Shown here: piece after piece, positions 36,668-49,800 of the stretch | Layout: each line of letters starts with the position of its first letter | Numbering within the stretch: position 1 is the stretch's first letter | Source of the DNA: Palaemon carinicauda | Lineage: Eukaryota > Arthropoda > Malacostraca > Decapoda > Palaemonidae | DNA length: 64,000 bases | Direction: 5' to 3' | Assembly (NCBI RefSeq): GCF_036898095.1 | Contig: NC_090768.1 | Coordinates: 46,614,042 to 46,678,041 of the forward strand | Made by a program: the position numbers and the translations under genes | Notes under the pieces: model-generated | What the model was told of the DNA's origin: nothing | The model's database searches: none | What the model saw: only the letters and a program-made list of their open reading frames with translations

Positions 36668-38240
36668 CTATGCATTGAGTCTCGTGGCGAAGAGGTCCAT
36701 CACCGGAGACCCCCACTTCAGGATGACCGTCTGGGCCACTTCCAGATGTAAGGACCACTCCGACCCTACTACTTGACCCATCCTGCTGAGGCCGTCGGCT
36801 AGAACGTTCCTCTTTCCTGGAATGAACCTGGCTGTGACCTCGACCTGTTCCTTTGAGGCCCATTCCAGGAACTGCGTCGTGAGACTGCACAGCTCCTTCG
36901 ACTTCAGTCCTCCTTGCTTTTTCACGTAGGCCACCACCGTGGTGTTGTCGCACATCAGAGCCACGGTGTTTCCCCGGAGTAGATGGACGAATTCTCGGCA
37001 TGTCCTTTGCACGGCCATCAGCTCTAGTACGTTTATGTGACGGCTCTTCTCCTCGATGGACCACTTCCCTCAAGCTGACTCGTCGAGAAGGTGGGCTCCC
37101 CATCCCTCCTTTGATGTATCCCTGAACATCATCATCTCCGGAGAGTTGATTGCGAAGGGCATTCCTTTGAGGGTGTTCTTCCTGTCGTGCCACCACTTCA
37201 GGACTTCCTTTGTCTCCGGGGACACCGGAACTATTTCGTGCAGGGACTCCCCCGGGGACCAGAGCTCCTTCAGGTTCCATTGAACCCCTCTCAGTTTGAG
37301 TCTCCCCCGGGGAACTAACTTCTCCAACGACACAAGGTGGCCCACCAACCTCTACCAGTCTTTGGCTCTCCTCGGCTGGTCCGTTAGGAAGGGTCGAAGT
37401 ATCCGATCCAAATAGTCCAACCTCTCTGAGGAGGGAAAGGCCTTCACCAACCAGGTGTCTAGAACCATCCCCAGGTAGGTCATCCTGGTGGAGGGCATCA
37501 GCTGCAACTTTTCCAGGTTGATTGTGATACCCAAGTTCCTGCAGAACCGTAGAAGCTTCGCGCCTTGCTCCCTCAGTACTCCCTCTGAGGCTGAAAGTAA
37601 CAATCAGTCGTCTAGGTAACAAATCAGGCAGATGCCTTGCTCATGTGCCCAGGCTGAGACTGTTGTGAAGACTCTCGTGAAGACCTGAGGAGCTATCGAC
37701 AGCCCGAAGCAGAGAGTTCTGAATTGCAACGCTTGGGTACCCCACTTCACTCTTAGGAACTTCCTGCTGGAGGAGTGGACAGGGGTCTGAAAGTAGGCAC
37801 CCTTGAAGTCTAAGGACATCATGAAGTCCCCTTCCCTCAAGGCTGCCATCACCGACTTCGGGGTGTCCATTTTGAAGTCGGTTTTGCACACAAACGTGTT
37901 GAGGGCTGACAGGTCTATGACCGGCCTCCAACCCCCTGTTGCTTTCTCCACCAGGAAGTCTGCTGTAGAACCATGGGTTGGGGTTCTTGACTGGTTCCAA
38001 CGCCCCTTTGGCGAGCATGGCCGACACTTCCTCCTGTAATGCTGCTCTTCTTAAGGGGTCCTTGGGTGCCAACCACTCTGCCTGTTGGTCCGGAATTAGA
38101 GGGGGTGGTTCCGCTAGGAAGGGCAACCTGTACCCGTCCTTCAGTACTGCTACGGTCCACGGATCCGCTTCGTAGTCCCGCCAAGCTTGCCAAGAGTGTT
38201 TGAGGCATCCCCCTACCTGAGGCTTTGGCAGGAGTAGGGG
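36668..38240 (-). pseudogene. DIRS-6 reverse transcriptase/RNase H
   Basis: The linker 'YEADPWTVAVLKDGYRLPFL' is followed by RT blocks 'GWRPVIDLSALNTFV', 'MMSLDFKGAYFQTPVHSSS' (motif A), 'TLCFGLSIAPQVFTRVF' (motif B) and 'ICLICYLDD' (motif C), where the next codon, normally Trp, is TGA at 37604-37606. RNase H carries all expected acidic positions: 'MFRDTSKEGWGAHL', 'INVLELMAVQ', 'ALMCDNTTVVAYVKKQGG' and 'FIPGKRNVLADGLSR'. Then 'GSPVMDLFATRLNA' leads into the recombinase region. Breaks: a frameshift near 37950 and stops at 37604, about 37350 and about 37070. The domains otherwise look intact. Confidence 0.88.
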
Positions 38241-38254
38241 GCCTCTCCGCCTAT

Positions 38255-40711
38255 CTTCTTCTAGAGGCGCAGCTGGAGCGCCCTCTCCTGGAGTTGGAAT
38301 AGGAGGGCCTAAAGGTTGCTTGCGGGGTTGAACCTCCCCTATGGGAGGGCTGCGGGGCTTGGTGCCAAGACACCGACGGGGACTCTCTCCTCGGTTGGAC
38401 TGGCAAAGAATGGGACGGGTGAGGGGCATTTGAAGAGGGTCTCCTGTGAGCTGGACGTCTTGCAGGCGGGGGTCTGGGCTCTCCCGCTTCTTTGAGTTTC
38501 CTGACCCTCTCCATCACCTCCTCGACCGTCTTCAGGGGGAACACGAATTCGCCCCACACCGGCGAGTTCCTCAGCGACCTCGCCTCCCGCTCGGGTAACC
38601 TCCGTACCAACTTGCTCAGAACTGTATCCCGTTTCCGCAGGACCCAATTGGCTGCTTGAGAGAGGGATTGAAAGGAGAGAAATTTCAAGACTTTTCCCCC
38701 CCGAACTGATCAACTCTCATAATAAGGACTGGTTTTCAGGAACGGAGAGGTCATGAGAGGACTGGAACCCCACCAGGGTGCAGGCCCACCAGTCCAACCA
38801 AGAAGAAATGTTGACCAGGTCTAGGGCCATATCCTCCATCATGGAAGTTTCTGCTAGTGAGAAGCACACTGGCGCGGAGGATGCCCAGTCTTCTGCCGCT
38901 CCTTGAATCCTTGATTCAAGATGGCGATAGCTGGCTCGACCCTACGGGGACTACCTCGACGACCCTCCGGGACGTAAAAGCGTTTCTGCGTTTTAAGTCC
39001 CGGTAGAAGTTTGGAGGCACCCTGGCTCCTGGGGGCGTCTGCTTGGCTGGCTATGAACTCATCAATGTGGTCCATACCCAGCTTCACGTCCGGCGCCAGA
39101 GGTAGGGCTAGGGACGGCTTCTGCTGAACCGGACAACACCCATCTGCTCAGCCCGGAGAGCCAGGCCTGCTCTGCCGAGGGCTTAGGTTCGTCCAGCCTA
39201 TGGTGGCATCTGATGACGGCCAAGACTTTCCGGTAGGAGGAGACGTCGTCTGAAGAGCACTCTCCTCCTTCTATAAGGCCTTCCATTACCTGGTTATCCG
39301 CATGGGGAGCCTCGTTGATAACGGATGGAGCCGCTCGGGAAGGTAGAACTTTCTCCTCATGTCGAGCCATTGGCACGGCGACCCGCAGAGCGGGCGGATC
39401 CGCTGGGACGGGAGTAGCCGCGGGCTTCCCTGGACCAGCTGGCTGGCCCTGTTGCTCGGGGAAAGCTGTCGAGGGACCGGAGGCTGGGACTATGCTGCCA
39501 GACCGAAGAAGCGGCTCTTTCCGCTGAGCGGATGGAGCCGGTGCCTTCGCGGACTTATGCCTGTTGAAAGTCACCTGGTGGGTCGACTTCTGACGACGGT
39601 CGGGCCTACCAGAGGAGCCGTGTCGCGAGGGTGAAGAAGCGGCTCTAGGGAGCCAACCGGAGGCGCTCGGAGAGGAGGTTGCCTTGAGAAGTTCACTCTG
39701 GGGGATCGTGACTCGCACCCACTTATCCTTTGACGAACGGCTCCTCTTGTACTTCTTGGAGGTCCTAGCCCATTTCCTGGAGTGGCGCGAGCGTGAGCGG
39801 GACCTCTTCCTGCGGGACCTCTCCCGTTTCCTCCTCGAGTCCCTCGGGCCTTCATCTTCTGAGGAGAACGAGCCCGACGAAAAGGAGGAGAACGATGACG
39901 GGGAGGAAGATGAACCTGCTGAGTAGACTGATACATCCAATGCTGCTGGGGGATCTTCGTTTCGTTCCACTGGCAAAGAGGGCTGCAAAAAGACGGGGGG
40001 GAGCGTTGACGACGGCGCCGGGGGAGACCGAGGCACTTTCTTGGGAGCGAACCAGGTGTCGAACTCTTCCTCTAGTCTCATGGGCGACCTGAAGGGCGTC
40101 CTGGGTGCCGTCCAGGCGACTGAATCTGAATTTGACGATCCTGCTTCTTTTTCCGCATCTCCCCCGGTCGCTGAAGCACCTGAAACACATACCCATGATG
40201 CGGGGAAAGGGGCCGTAGCAGGCTTCCCCCACATCAGATCTTCGGCAGAGACGGGCCCTGTAGGCACCAGGACCTCGTCTCCCGAACACACTCCCGCCCC
40301 TCCCTCAGGCCCCCCACATGCCTGAACCGACACAACATCCCCCCCATCAAGGATATCAGACTCTTGGGAAAGGGCAATGAGCCGCTTCCCTGCAACGGAC
40401 TTACCTCGTCCCCTACTCTGGGTAGGGGAAGGCAGTAGGGAACCTCTCTCCGACGAGGCATCGGGCGACGCTAATGGCGAGGAGATGCTAGCCTCCTTAG
40501 GCGATCTCTTGGCTGCCTTCTTTTTCTTGGTTCCGTAGAGAACCCACTAGATTTCGGTCCAAGACTCGCACTCCGGACACGTGGCTGTAGGGGAACAAAC
40601 ACTGCCCCTACACGAAGAACACAAGGTGTGAGGGTCGACCTCCAGCTTGGAGAGAAAAGCACCACAAGATTTACCGGCCATAGGCCCGGGGCAACGACGA
40701 GGATGCTCCAT
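38255..40711 (-). pseudogene. DIRS-6 gag-like protein
   Basis: Start at 40711 ('MEHPRRCPGPMAGKS'). The N-terminus is a cysteine-rich, zinc-finger-like block ('LEVDPHTLCSSCRGSVC', 'TCPECESW'). An in-frame TAG at 40547-40549 follows, then Lys-rich and Ser-rich segments, a basic Arg/Ser stretch ('RRKRERSRRKRSRSRSRHSR', about 39845-39785) and a Pro-rich region up to a frameshift near 39130. The C-terminal part continues in shifted frames ('DHIDEFIASQADAPRSQGA'; 38688-38251: 'VEEVMERVRKLKEAGEPRPP') and ends 'RRGRSSCASRRR'. Cys-rich N-terminus and RS-like middle suggest nucleic-acid binding. One stop and about two frameshifts interrupt it; the product may once have been about 800 residues. Confidence 0.75.
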
Positions 40712-40861
40712 AATGAACACTAAAGCACCAATCGACACAGGGACACAGAGGAAAGAGGTGGATAAGGTTAGGATTGAACACGTGGGGACCGCGTGGAGAC
40801 ACAAAGGGTCGCACTGGGTGAAGAGAGCGCGGCGAGATGTTAATCACGACACGACCAGAAA

Positions 40862-41040
40862 CTTACTGATGACCGAGACCTGGCCAAGCATGCTCACTGA
40901 CCCGGGGTCGCCTCATGGCGCATATTCATCCGCTACAGAGGTACCCACTATAGAAAATGGCGATAGAGGAAACTACACAAAATTCTGGTCGGTTGGGAGG
41001 AGATCCCAGATACTCCCAAGAAAGTAGTTCGAGGTAAGTA
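40862..41040 (-). repeat. DIRS-6 right inverted terminal repeat
   Basis: Inverted partner of 34655-34848. It contains 'acttactgatgaccgagacc', 'catccgctacagaggtaccc', 'acaaaattctggtcggttgg' and 'gaggtaagtact'. Confidence 0.93.
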
Positions 41041-41055
41041 CTCCGTGTTGGAACA

Positions 41056-43637
41056 AAGCATAATTAATATAGTTGTCAAAAACTCCAGAGCAACTGATGC
41101 CTAAAATTTCCAAAGAAAATAATTATTTGTCCGTATTTTGCAGTTGTGAAATATCTAATGTATTGTAAAATGTTAATGTATAAAAATAAGATTTTGGTAA
41201 CACTTCTTTTTACATTATCAGTAGCTTTATGAAATTCTTTTTACATATAATACAAATATACATAAAATACAAGTATCAATCACAAATGCCTGTAAAAGCC
41301 AGTAAGACCTAGATCTGTTTTAGTGGCTATTTTATCCTAAGATTATCACATTTTTTTTTTTTATTTTTGCATAAAAGTATTTCAAATTATTAATCTTACT
41401 TCCACTGTCAATAATACAAGCAGCTAATCCTTCTGGCATCATGAGGGATTGTTCCAAGCAGCCATGTACAGTAACTAACAGCTACAGTTATCATATGGTT
41501 ATTAGACATAATCCAGACAGCTTTCATACTTTGTTCGTTCAGCATTCCTGAAGGGTTTTACAAATTTAATATTATCAATAATAAAATGTTAAACCAAACC
41601 ATAAAGATCTTCCAAATGAAAAAAAATTAAATTTACTTATTCTCACATTTGCTATTTTACAGTGTTCTGCATGTAAATATGCTTAGATTAAATCTAATTT
41701 ATAAAAACTGGAAATTGCACATGAAAAGCATGTAACCAATACCAATCTCACCAATAACAATAAAATTAAATAAAAAAATACACAAGCACAGTAAACATGA
41801 TTGCTATTCATGGATTATCAATGTTTTTTGTCAAATTTTCAATTTACTGGTTGGGCTTGATATACTCAAGTTCTAACCACTTCTTTCCATCTTGAACATT
41901 TTCAATAAAACTACCATGTGGTCCCAAATCAGCTAGGTCCATTTCCCATTATCTTCTAGACCTTTCTACTGGTCTTTGTTCTGCTACTTTTATAATGGTC
42001 CCTCTTTTCAAGTCACAAAAAATAACTAATAAACTAGGGATGAATTTTTCTTGGTGTTTTTCTTATTTATAAGGATTCAAACTGGATGGATTTTTCTGTT
42101 TCAAGTTATAAAAATTAACAAAAATTAGATAGGAAATTTAATTTTTCTATTTAAGAATATACACACAAAAATATAATTACCTAATTTCAAAATGAAAACA
42201 GAATTAGCATTAGATCAACATGACTTTCATAGTAATAAAAAAAAATACTATGAACCCCATATCAGAACCTAGTGTTTAATTCACAAATTTAAGATACACC
42301 AATAGAAAAAGAAACATTATGAATGTGCAAAAGTAAATTAATAGTAAGTAAAAAAAAATGTTTCCTTGTCTCATTGCTTTGAAAACATTTTCCCCAATAC
42401 AAATTAATTTCACTTTTCAAGACTTGTAACAAACAAACTTCCAAGTCACAAATATTCATTTGTACATTATTAAAATGCTACAAATAAAGGAGGTAAGTAG
42501 AATAAAAAGGTCAGCAATATTGACCTCCAGCACTTTGAAGTGCATTTTCAGTTATTTGCAAAATGAAACATTTCAAGTATTCTAGCTGATTGATATCCAG
42601 CACTTTGAAGTGCTTCTCTTAGTTATATGCAAAATGAGATACATTAAATATTCAGACAATCACAGATAATGAGTTGGGAGATTCAAAGATGATACAAATT
42701 AGTAAGTTTGCTACAAAACAAAATTAAACCTTTTAAAGGTCATATATAAATTCCCCAAACGGAGAGAATATAGCATTTAAAAAAAGGTCAACAGTATTGT
42801 TCCATATTTACAATGGTCCATTTACCGATTTCTCAAATTTCAAGCTATTTATACATAAAACTAGTGACTAATACTGTAGCTTGATTAGAAATACTGTATT
42901 TGTATTTTAATGTTACATCTGGATAAATGAGATTCTGATCATGTCACACCTAGCAAACAACTTCAATAGCATAGTGGGAATAAAGGTTACCCTTTTAATA
43001 ATGAGATTATGTTTGGGTTAAATCCATACAAACCTGTTGGTTCATAAATAAGATATTGTGCCCAAGTTTCAATTAATTATATTGCAATGAAAACATGGTG
43101 ACTGTATGCTGGCTGGTAAAACTATTGGTCTTCTATTCCTATATGACAAGAATATGAAAATAAATTAACCATTCTGAAAACTATGGCAAGTTGTACCTCG
43201 AATCAACAACTTTCTACCAAAATTCAGTATCATGAAGAGGATAATCAAGTATTAAAAATTAGAAAAAGAATCTCATATTTCAAATTATTATCACCAACAA
43301 AACGGACAACTATTTAAATGTACATCTTCAAGCACTGAATCCTTGATAAGAAAAAATTTATAAAATTAAAAACAAAACTGTAACCTTGTAGATACACTAT
43401 TCTCTTTAATGCATGAGGTATAAATATTTAAAAAATTGGAATATAACATACTACTAGTGCTGTAGTTCTTTATATATCCAGTACATTCATACAGCTACTT
43501 TAAGATACAAATGCCATAATATACTTTCTATTTCTGAATTAAAGCATATATATAAATATATATACACAAACCTAAGACTTGAAATGAAAAATATTACAAA
43601 AGAAAAAAAAAAGAAACTTATCACAAACCTGAAAATA
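41056..43637 (-). other. 3' flank and probable 3' UTR of the SLC38A9-like gene
   Basis: AT-rich unique-looking sequence between the DIRS-6 end and the stop codon. No ORF of note. On the minus strand an AATAAA-type signal occurs at 41360-41365 (TTTATT on plus), but which signal is used cannot be told. A 72-bp imperfect duplication sharing 'ccagcactttgaagtgc' is at 42525-42650. Confidence 0.5.
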
Positions 43638-43806
43638 CTATACTGTAAGAAACTGGGATATAAAGTTCACAACACCCAGCAAGATGATGGAGCCATGAAT
43701 CAAAGCATCGTACCAGTACAGCTTCTTGTAGGCATACATAGCATACATGTACGTTGCACAAGGCAATAAAAAGATGTAGGCCAAACCTGAGATTGCTCCA
43801 ACCCAC
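43638..43806 (-). CDS. SLC38A9: SLC38A9-like last exon g
   Basis: 169 nt from acceptor 'atttttgcag' to a TAG at 43638-43640. It encodes 'WVGAISGLAYIFLLPCATYM', a short cytosolic link and the last helix 'HGSIILLGVVNFISQFLTV'. The C-terminus falls where SLC38A9 proteins usually end, so no further coding exon is expected. Confidence 0.92.
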
Positions 43807-46800
43807 CTGCAAAAATAAAAACATATTTTTAAGAAGAAAATTACCTCTAATCTTGTACAGTAAATGAAAAATTAAAATGTATAACTCCTTTCAATCAAAC
43901 AAAAAAATTACTTCAATTCCTGGTCCTATCAAATAAGAAAATATTCTAGATTTCAATTCCTGGTACTATCAAATAGGAAAATATTCAAGATTTCAATTCC
44001 TGGTACTATCAAATAGGAAAATATTCAAGATTTACTTAGATCCCTGGCAACACCATACTACAATTACCATTTTTAGACGACGCTAAAAGACCGATGCCAC
44101 TCTACACAGAAATGATATAATGCCAGCACTATCTGGTTTCAGCTAAATGTTCTTTAGTGCCCTTACTAAATTACATGTACTTTTTAGTATAATAAACTAT
44201 AGAATTAAATAAATAAGATTCAAGAGATCAGTAAAGTAACTTACGGTACTCTGAGAATCTAAAGAAACTGAGAAAATATGGGCATTTCTATAAGAAACAC
44301 ATTGACTTGACTAAGGCAAACACCTTCAATGAAAATATACATATTTATATATATCGTCAGACACTTGCTCATTATTATATTATTATTATTATTATTATTA
44401 CTTACTAAGCTACAACCCTAGTTGGAAAAGCAGTATGCTATAAGCCCAGGGGCTCCAACAGGGAAAATAGCTCAGTGCGGAAAGGAAAAAAGGAAAATAA
44501 AATATTCTAAGAAGAGTAACAACAATAAATATCTCCTATATAAACTATAAAAACTTTAACAAAACAAGAGGAAGAGAAATAAGATAGGAGAGTGTGCTCG
44601 AGTGTACCCTCAAGCAAGAGAACTCTAACCCAAGACAGTGAAAGGCCATGGTACAGAGGCTATGGCACTACCCAAGACTAGAGAACAGTGGTTTGATTTT
44701 GGAGTGTCCTTCTCCTAGAAGAGCTGCTTACCATAGCTGAAGAGTCTCTTCTACCCTTACCAAGAGGGAAGTGGCACTGAACAATTACAGTGCAGTAACC
44801 CCTTGGGTGAAGAAGAATTGTTTGGTAATCTGTGTTGTCAGGTGTATGAGGATAGAGGAGAATATGTAAAGAATATGCCAGACTATTCAGTGTGTATGTA
44901 GGCAAAGGGAAAATGAACCGTAACCAGAGAGGAGGATCCAATGTAGTACTGTCTGGCCAGTCAAAAGACCCCATAACTCTCTAGCGGTAGTATCTCAACG
45001 GGTGGCTGGTGCCCTGGCCAACCTACTACCTATATAAGGATGATCGAATGAGTCATGTTTGTATATGTTGAGATTATAGTTTCTGTTTAGAGAGAGACAG
45101 AGAGAGGTGTAAATTAATAGTAAAATAATATGGTACTGCTGTTTAGTTACTATTGCTTTGATCTTTGGTGTACATATTCATGTTAGCGGTAGAATTTGAA
45201 CAGCTGGTAAAACTGTACATAAATTTTTACGAATCGAAAAAAAAAGCAATTTCATCTAAACATGAAATTATTACATAAATGAAAAACAAGTTACGATATG
45301 AAATTAAAAGTTTAGTGCATGACTATATATATTTTTATCTTCGGTGCTTGTATATTGTACGGTATGCCAAAACCAGCAGTCAGTTGACTGAAGAAAATGC
45401 TGGAGTACAGTTGTAGTACATATACTAATAACCATTTCATATATTTAATTACCACTTTTTCAAGGAAACATATATTTAGTTAAGCACATATGATATGCTT
45501 TAAATTAGAAGAAAAAATTCAGGCATACTACTAGTGATTCTGTTTACATTATGCGACTAGGAAATTTTATGCTTAAGATGTCAACTATAAGGATTAATTG
45601 TTTATCAACAAATTTACTTACCGATATGGTTGCTACTCCCTAACCCCATCGTTAATTACCTGTACAGTACTGTATTTTAAATATAAGATGCATTTACTGA
45701 AATATACAGTATTTACAATACTCTTGCAACAAATTGTATAATTCTATTAACTGTATACGCTTTTTTAATCTATAAAAAGAGATTAGTTCACCAAATATTC
45801 AGTTGGGATCCACAAGGCACTAGAAGAGTTGGATGAGGACTATGAAGCACGATGTAGGAGATGATAAATGGAGTATTGAATTAAAAGCTCAAGATAGAGA
45901 CGACTGGCAAAATCTAGCCATGCCCTTTGCGTCAATAGGCGTAGGAGATGATGAAATTGCAACGTTAGGCAAAGTTACAATGCAGCTTCATCTGTAATTA
46001 CAGTAGATTCTTTTTGCCACTTTGTTTATTAGTAAATAAGGTAAGACTGCTGTACAATAGTAAGTATAAACATACAAAAACCAATACATACCTTATAATA
46101 AATCCAATATTAGGATAGAAAATGGCTACAAGTACTGACAATGTAACCAGACACACATTAAGGATGACAACCCGCCACAGCTCAAATTCATAATTTGGAC
46201 CCATGAAATAAGTGAATAGTTGGTTGCGAATAAAGAACCCCAGTAACGGATACACTGTCAAGATCTGGAAAAACAGGAAGCCACGCACAATTGCCAGAAC
46301 TACGTCATGTGGTGGAAAGTTGTCAAGAAAATTCTGCAAAGACAAAGGCATGACATTAGAATTTAAACACTTCACATACATATATTTTAAGAATGGCAGA
46401 AACTCGAGAAGAATATTTCCAAATGGGATACAAGTCAACATCAGTATTGTCAAATAGTGGTAAACGTTTTTGTAATTCTAACTTGCCAATTGCCAAATTA
46501 ACCTGCATGCTATAAAACAAAAATGCTACATTTGGAGTCATTTACTTACATCAACAATACAAAACTTTGGTAATGGGAAAGAAGAGAAGAATAGGACACC
46601 AATAGGAATATAGGTGGCAGCAACCAAAACATATGCAATCGTCAAATCACGGACCTGCAAAAGAAATTTCCCTTCAAAAATAGAATTTTAATACTGTAAT
46701 AAAATATATCATTTCAATACTGCACTTCTCATATAAGGTTCACCTGACTTTCTCTTCAAAGCTCGTCTGTATCAACATCCAAGATTAAAAATTTAAAGTT

Positions 46801-49800
46801 CCTATTCTCCCTCACACCAATTACCTTACTCATTAGGATATTATGGTAATGTAAGCCATTTGTAGTGTTTTATGGTAACCATACCAGGCATGAGCATGCT
46901 TCAGTATACAAAGTTCACTTGAATCTAGATACCTCTCAAGACAATAGTAGTTAGTGGGGGAGGGGTAGATGAATCCCAGGTGAGATATTAAAATAACACA
47001 AATTTTAAAGTAACCTGTATTTTTCCTAACTTAAATTATATAAACTTAAGTCCCTTAAGAGGACATGATTTCGGCAAAGCTGAAAACTGTTGTTTAAACT
47101 TAACGTGGGCCACTATCGGACCACTTGTATTTTTGACTACTTACAAAATGTAAAACAGTGAATGGACAAGATGGTATTACTATTTCATTTTATATTTGAA
47201 TAACCTGATATCTACCTTAATCATTACTTCCTCAACCATCTAGTAACTCATATAACAAAGGACGAGGCATTTGGATCAAGAGCTAAACACTTCTGCGTTT
47301 ACTTGACCAATAGATTGTGTGTTAGAGGTCATCAGACATACTATACTCGACACCCATGCTTATTGTTTAGACTGAAACGAGACAAAGAAGTCAAATGTTG
47401 CTAGGAAAGCAATTTAGGTCTTATTTCTGAGATCTGATTCTATATAAAATGAAAGCTTCCAGGACATGGTTAAGTGGATGGATTATGACTTAGTGCTTAT
47501 ATTATAATTATGGTGCATCAAATGCTAAATCTTCAAATACTGTAGTCTTATCAGATTCTTGTATGAAAATGCACATGTAAACTGTGAGGTTACAAAATCC
47601 CGATTGGTTTTTGCATTACTTTAGTCTTGTCAAAATGGCAAAGGACATTACATATAAACTTTGTGATCAACTCAAGACAACAGAATTTTCTTTGCAACTT
47701 GAAGAGACAACACCATGCAACGATGAAGCTTTGTTATTGGCATATGCATGCTTATGTAAATAGCAGCTATGAAGTTATTGAGGAATTTCTTTTTTCTGAA
47801 ATATTACAGGTTCACAATATAAGTTCAACAATTTATAAAACAGTTGAACAATTCTATAAACAAGGAATTCCACTTTCAAATATTATTGCACGACAATTGA
47901 TGGGGCACAGTCAGTGGTTGGACGCGTTCAAGACATCTTCACCCTCAACTCTGTCATTCATAGACAGAATTTAGCCGCAAAGCATCTCGGTGCCATATTG
48001 CATAGTACCCTGCATGCTATTATCGAAGTAGTGAATACAGTACGATCAAAGCTAATTCACTGATTGATTGCCTTTTGCCTTGAAAATGAAGAGGAATTTT
48101 AAAGGCTCTTGATATAAACTGGATTTCGATGCCTTTGTGAAAAGTAGCTAAGACACTTTTATGACCTCAATGATTCTATTCTTCATTTATTAAGTATAAA
48201 ACATTGGGTGAAATAGTGAGTAAAGATTTTGAAAGCAAAAGGGCAGATGTTACATATGTATCTGATATTTTCAAAAAATTGAATGAGGTCAAGCATTAAA
48301 TTGCAAGGGCACAAAATGTGCATTATTAAAGAAAAGGAATAATAATGGGATTTATTAGAAACTTAGATATCTATACATCCATCAATTTTATCATTCCATG
48401 AAAATCAAACCAATGATTTAAATTTTTCATCTCTTTCTTAAGCACTGAGAGATAATTTGGTGATCAAACTTTGAAGATCGTAAAGAATTGTACCAGAGTG
48501 GACTGTGAATCAAGGCTGATGCCAGCAATGCTGATACAAATCTATTAGAAGAACTAATAAACAGCAAAAAGACTGAAAGTAAAGTGCTGTTTCAGCAATT
48601 TGGTTATGCAGCTTTTTGGCAAAAGAATCTATAGAATCAAATTAAATTATTAAGGTTACCCTTTCCTTCCTCATGCCTGGTAGAGAATTCTAGGAAAAAG
48701 TAGATACAGTATAGCTACTGGAAGAGTGGTACAGCAATTGAATGAAAGGCTAAGAACAAGGGAAGGATAAATGACTGTCTACAAGATTTCAATTTTAAAA
48801 GAAAAAGCAAAGACATCATTTGGGGCAACAGAGTCATCAGGGATAGAGACGGAAATATATTGCATACGGATGAAGACATCAAGAGGAGATAAAGAGGAAA
48901 TTTTGAACAACTCCTGAAGACTGAAAAGGAGAGAAAGGAGGTGGGACAAGCACAAAGGGTGGAGGGGCCACCGATGGAGATTCGTAATACAAAAGTAAAG
49001 CAGGCATTGTGTAAAATCAAAAATTGTAAAGCCCCATATCCAGCCGAGTTTCAAATTAAGATGGTCAAGATACTAGCTACAGATGGGGAAGAATGGATAC
49101 TGGATTTATCAAGTCCAATATAGGAAGATGAAATGGTGCCAAACAAAAGACTGGGATGAGTGTCTAATGGTATCTAAATTTAAGCAGAAATGTGGTGACT
49201 GCAAGGGAATTAAACAAACAAGGTTGAAAGTTTTTGAGAGATAACTAGAAGAAAAATTGTAAAGATCTGGAAACAGCAGTAGAGATTTATGAGGGGGAGA
49301 AGGACTGTGAATACTCTTTATAGGAAGGCACCTACAGGAAAAAGACTACAGGGAAGCCAGAAGCTCTCTTGTGCTTTCGTTGATCTAGAGAAGGCTTATG
49401 ATAAAATACCAAGAGAAGTGATGTTTTGGTGCTTGAGGAAGAAGTCCCGGATAAGTTGGTTACAATGGTAAATATGATGTACAAAAGAAGAAGGACAAAA
49501 GTAATAAAAGCTGTTAGGGAAACAGAACTTTGAAGTTAGTGTTGGATTATACCAGGGATCAGCATTGAGCCCAATTTTATTTGTGCTAATCTTGGATGTG
49601 TTAAGTGAAGATATCGGAAATTAAGAGTTGTGGGAATTGCTATAATCATGATTTAGCGATTACCACTGAAAATAAGGAAGAATAACAGAGGTGGGTTGTA
49701 GAGTGGCAAAAGACTGTGGAGAGGGGTGGCTTGAGGATAAATGTGGATAAGAATGAAGCTATGGTGAGCAGTAAGGAAGGTAGGGACAGAATAGCCATAT

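Larger units (their letters stand above)
34621..41055 (-). mobile_element. DIRS-6: nearly complete DIRS retrotransposon
   Basis: A 6.4-kb minus-strand element with every expected part: inverted terminal repeats (34655-34848 and 40862-41040), an internal complementary region (34896-34994), a gag-like ORF (40711 to about 38255), RT/RNase H (38240 to 36668) and a tyrosine recombinase (36303 to 35186). Its reading frames are long and only lightly broken (a few stops and frameshifts), so it is the youngest DIRS copy in the window. It lies between DIRS-5 and the 3' flank of the SLC38A9-like gene. No target duplication is seen, as expected for recombinase-mediated insertion. Confidence 0.92.

Noticed and set aside
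39684..40325. Plus-strand open frames opposite the DIRS-6 gag
   Set aside because: Shadows of the minus-strand Ser/Arg-rich gag frame; no motif of their own.
43584..43769. Plus-strand open frame over the last SLC38A9-like exon
   Set aside because: Antisense shadow; the minus strand carries the conserved transporter C-terminus with a correct acceptor.
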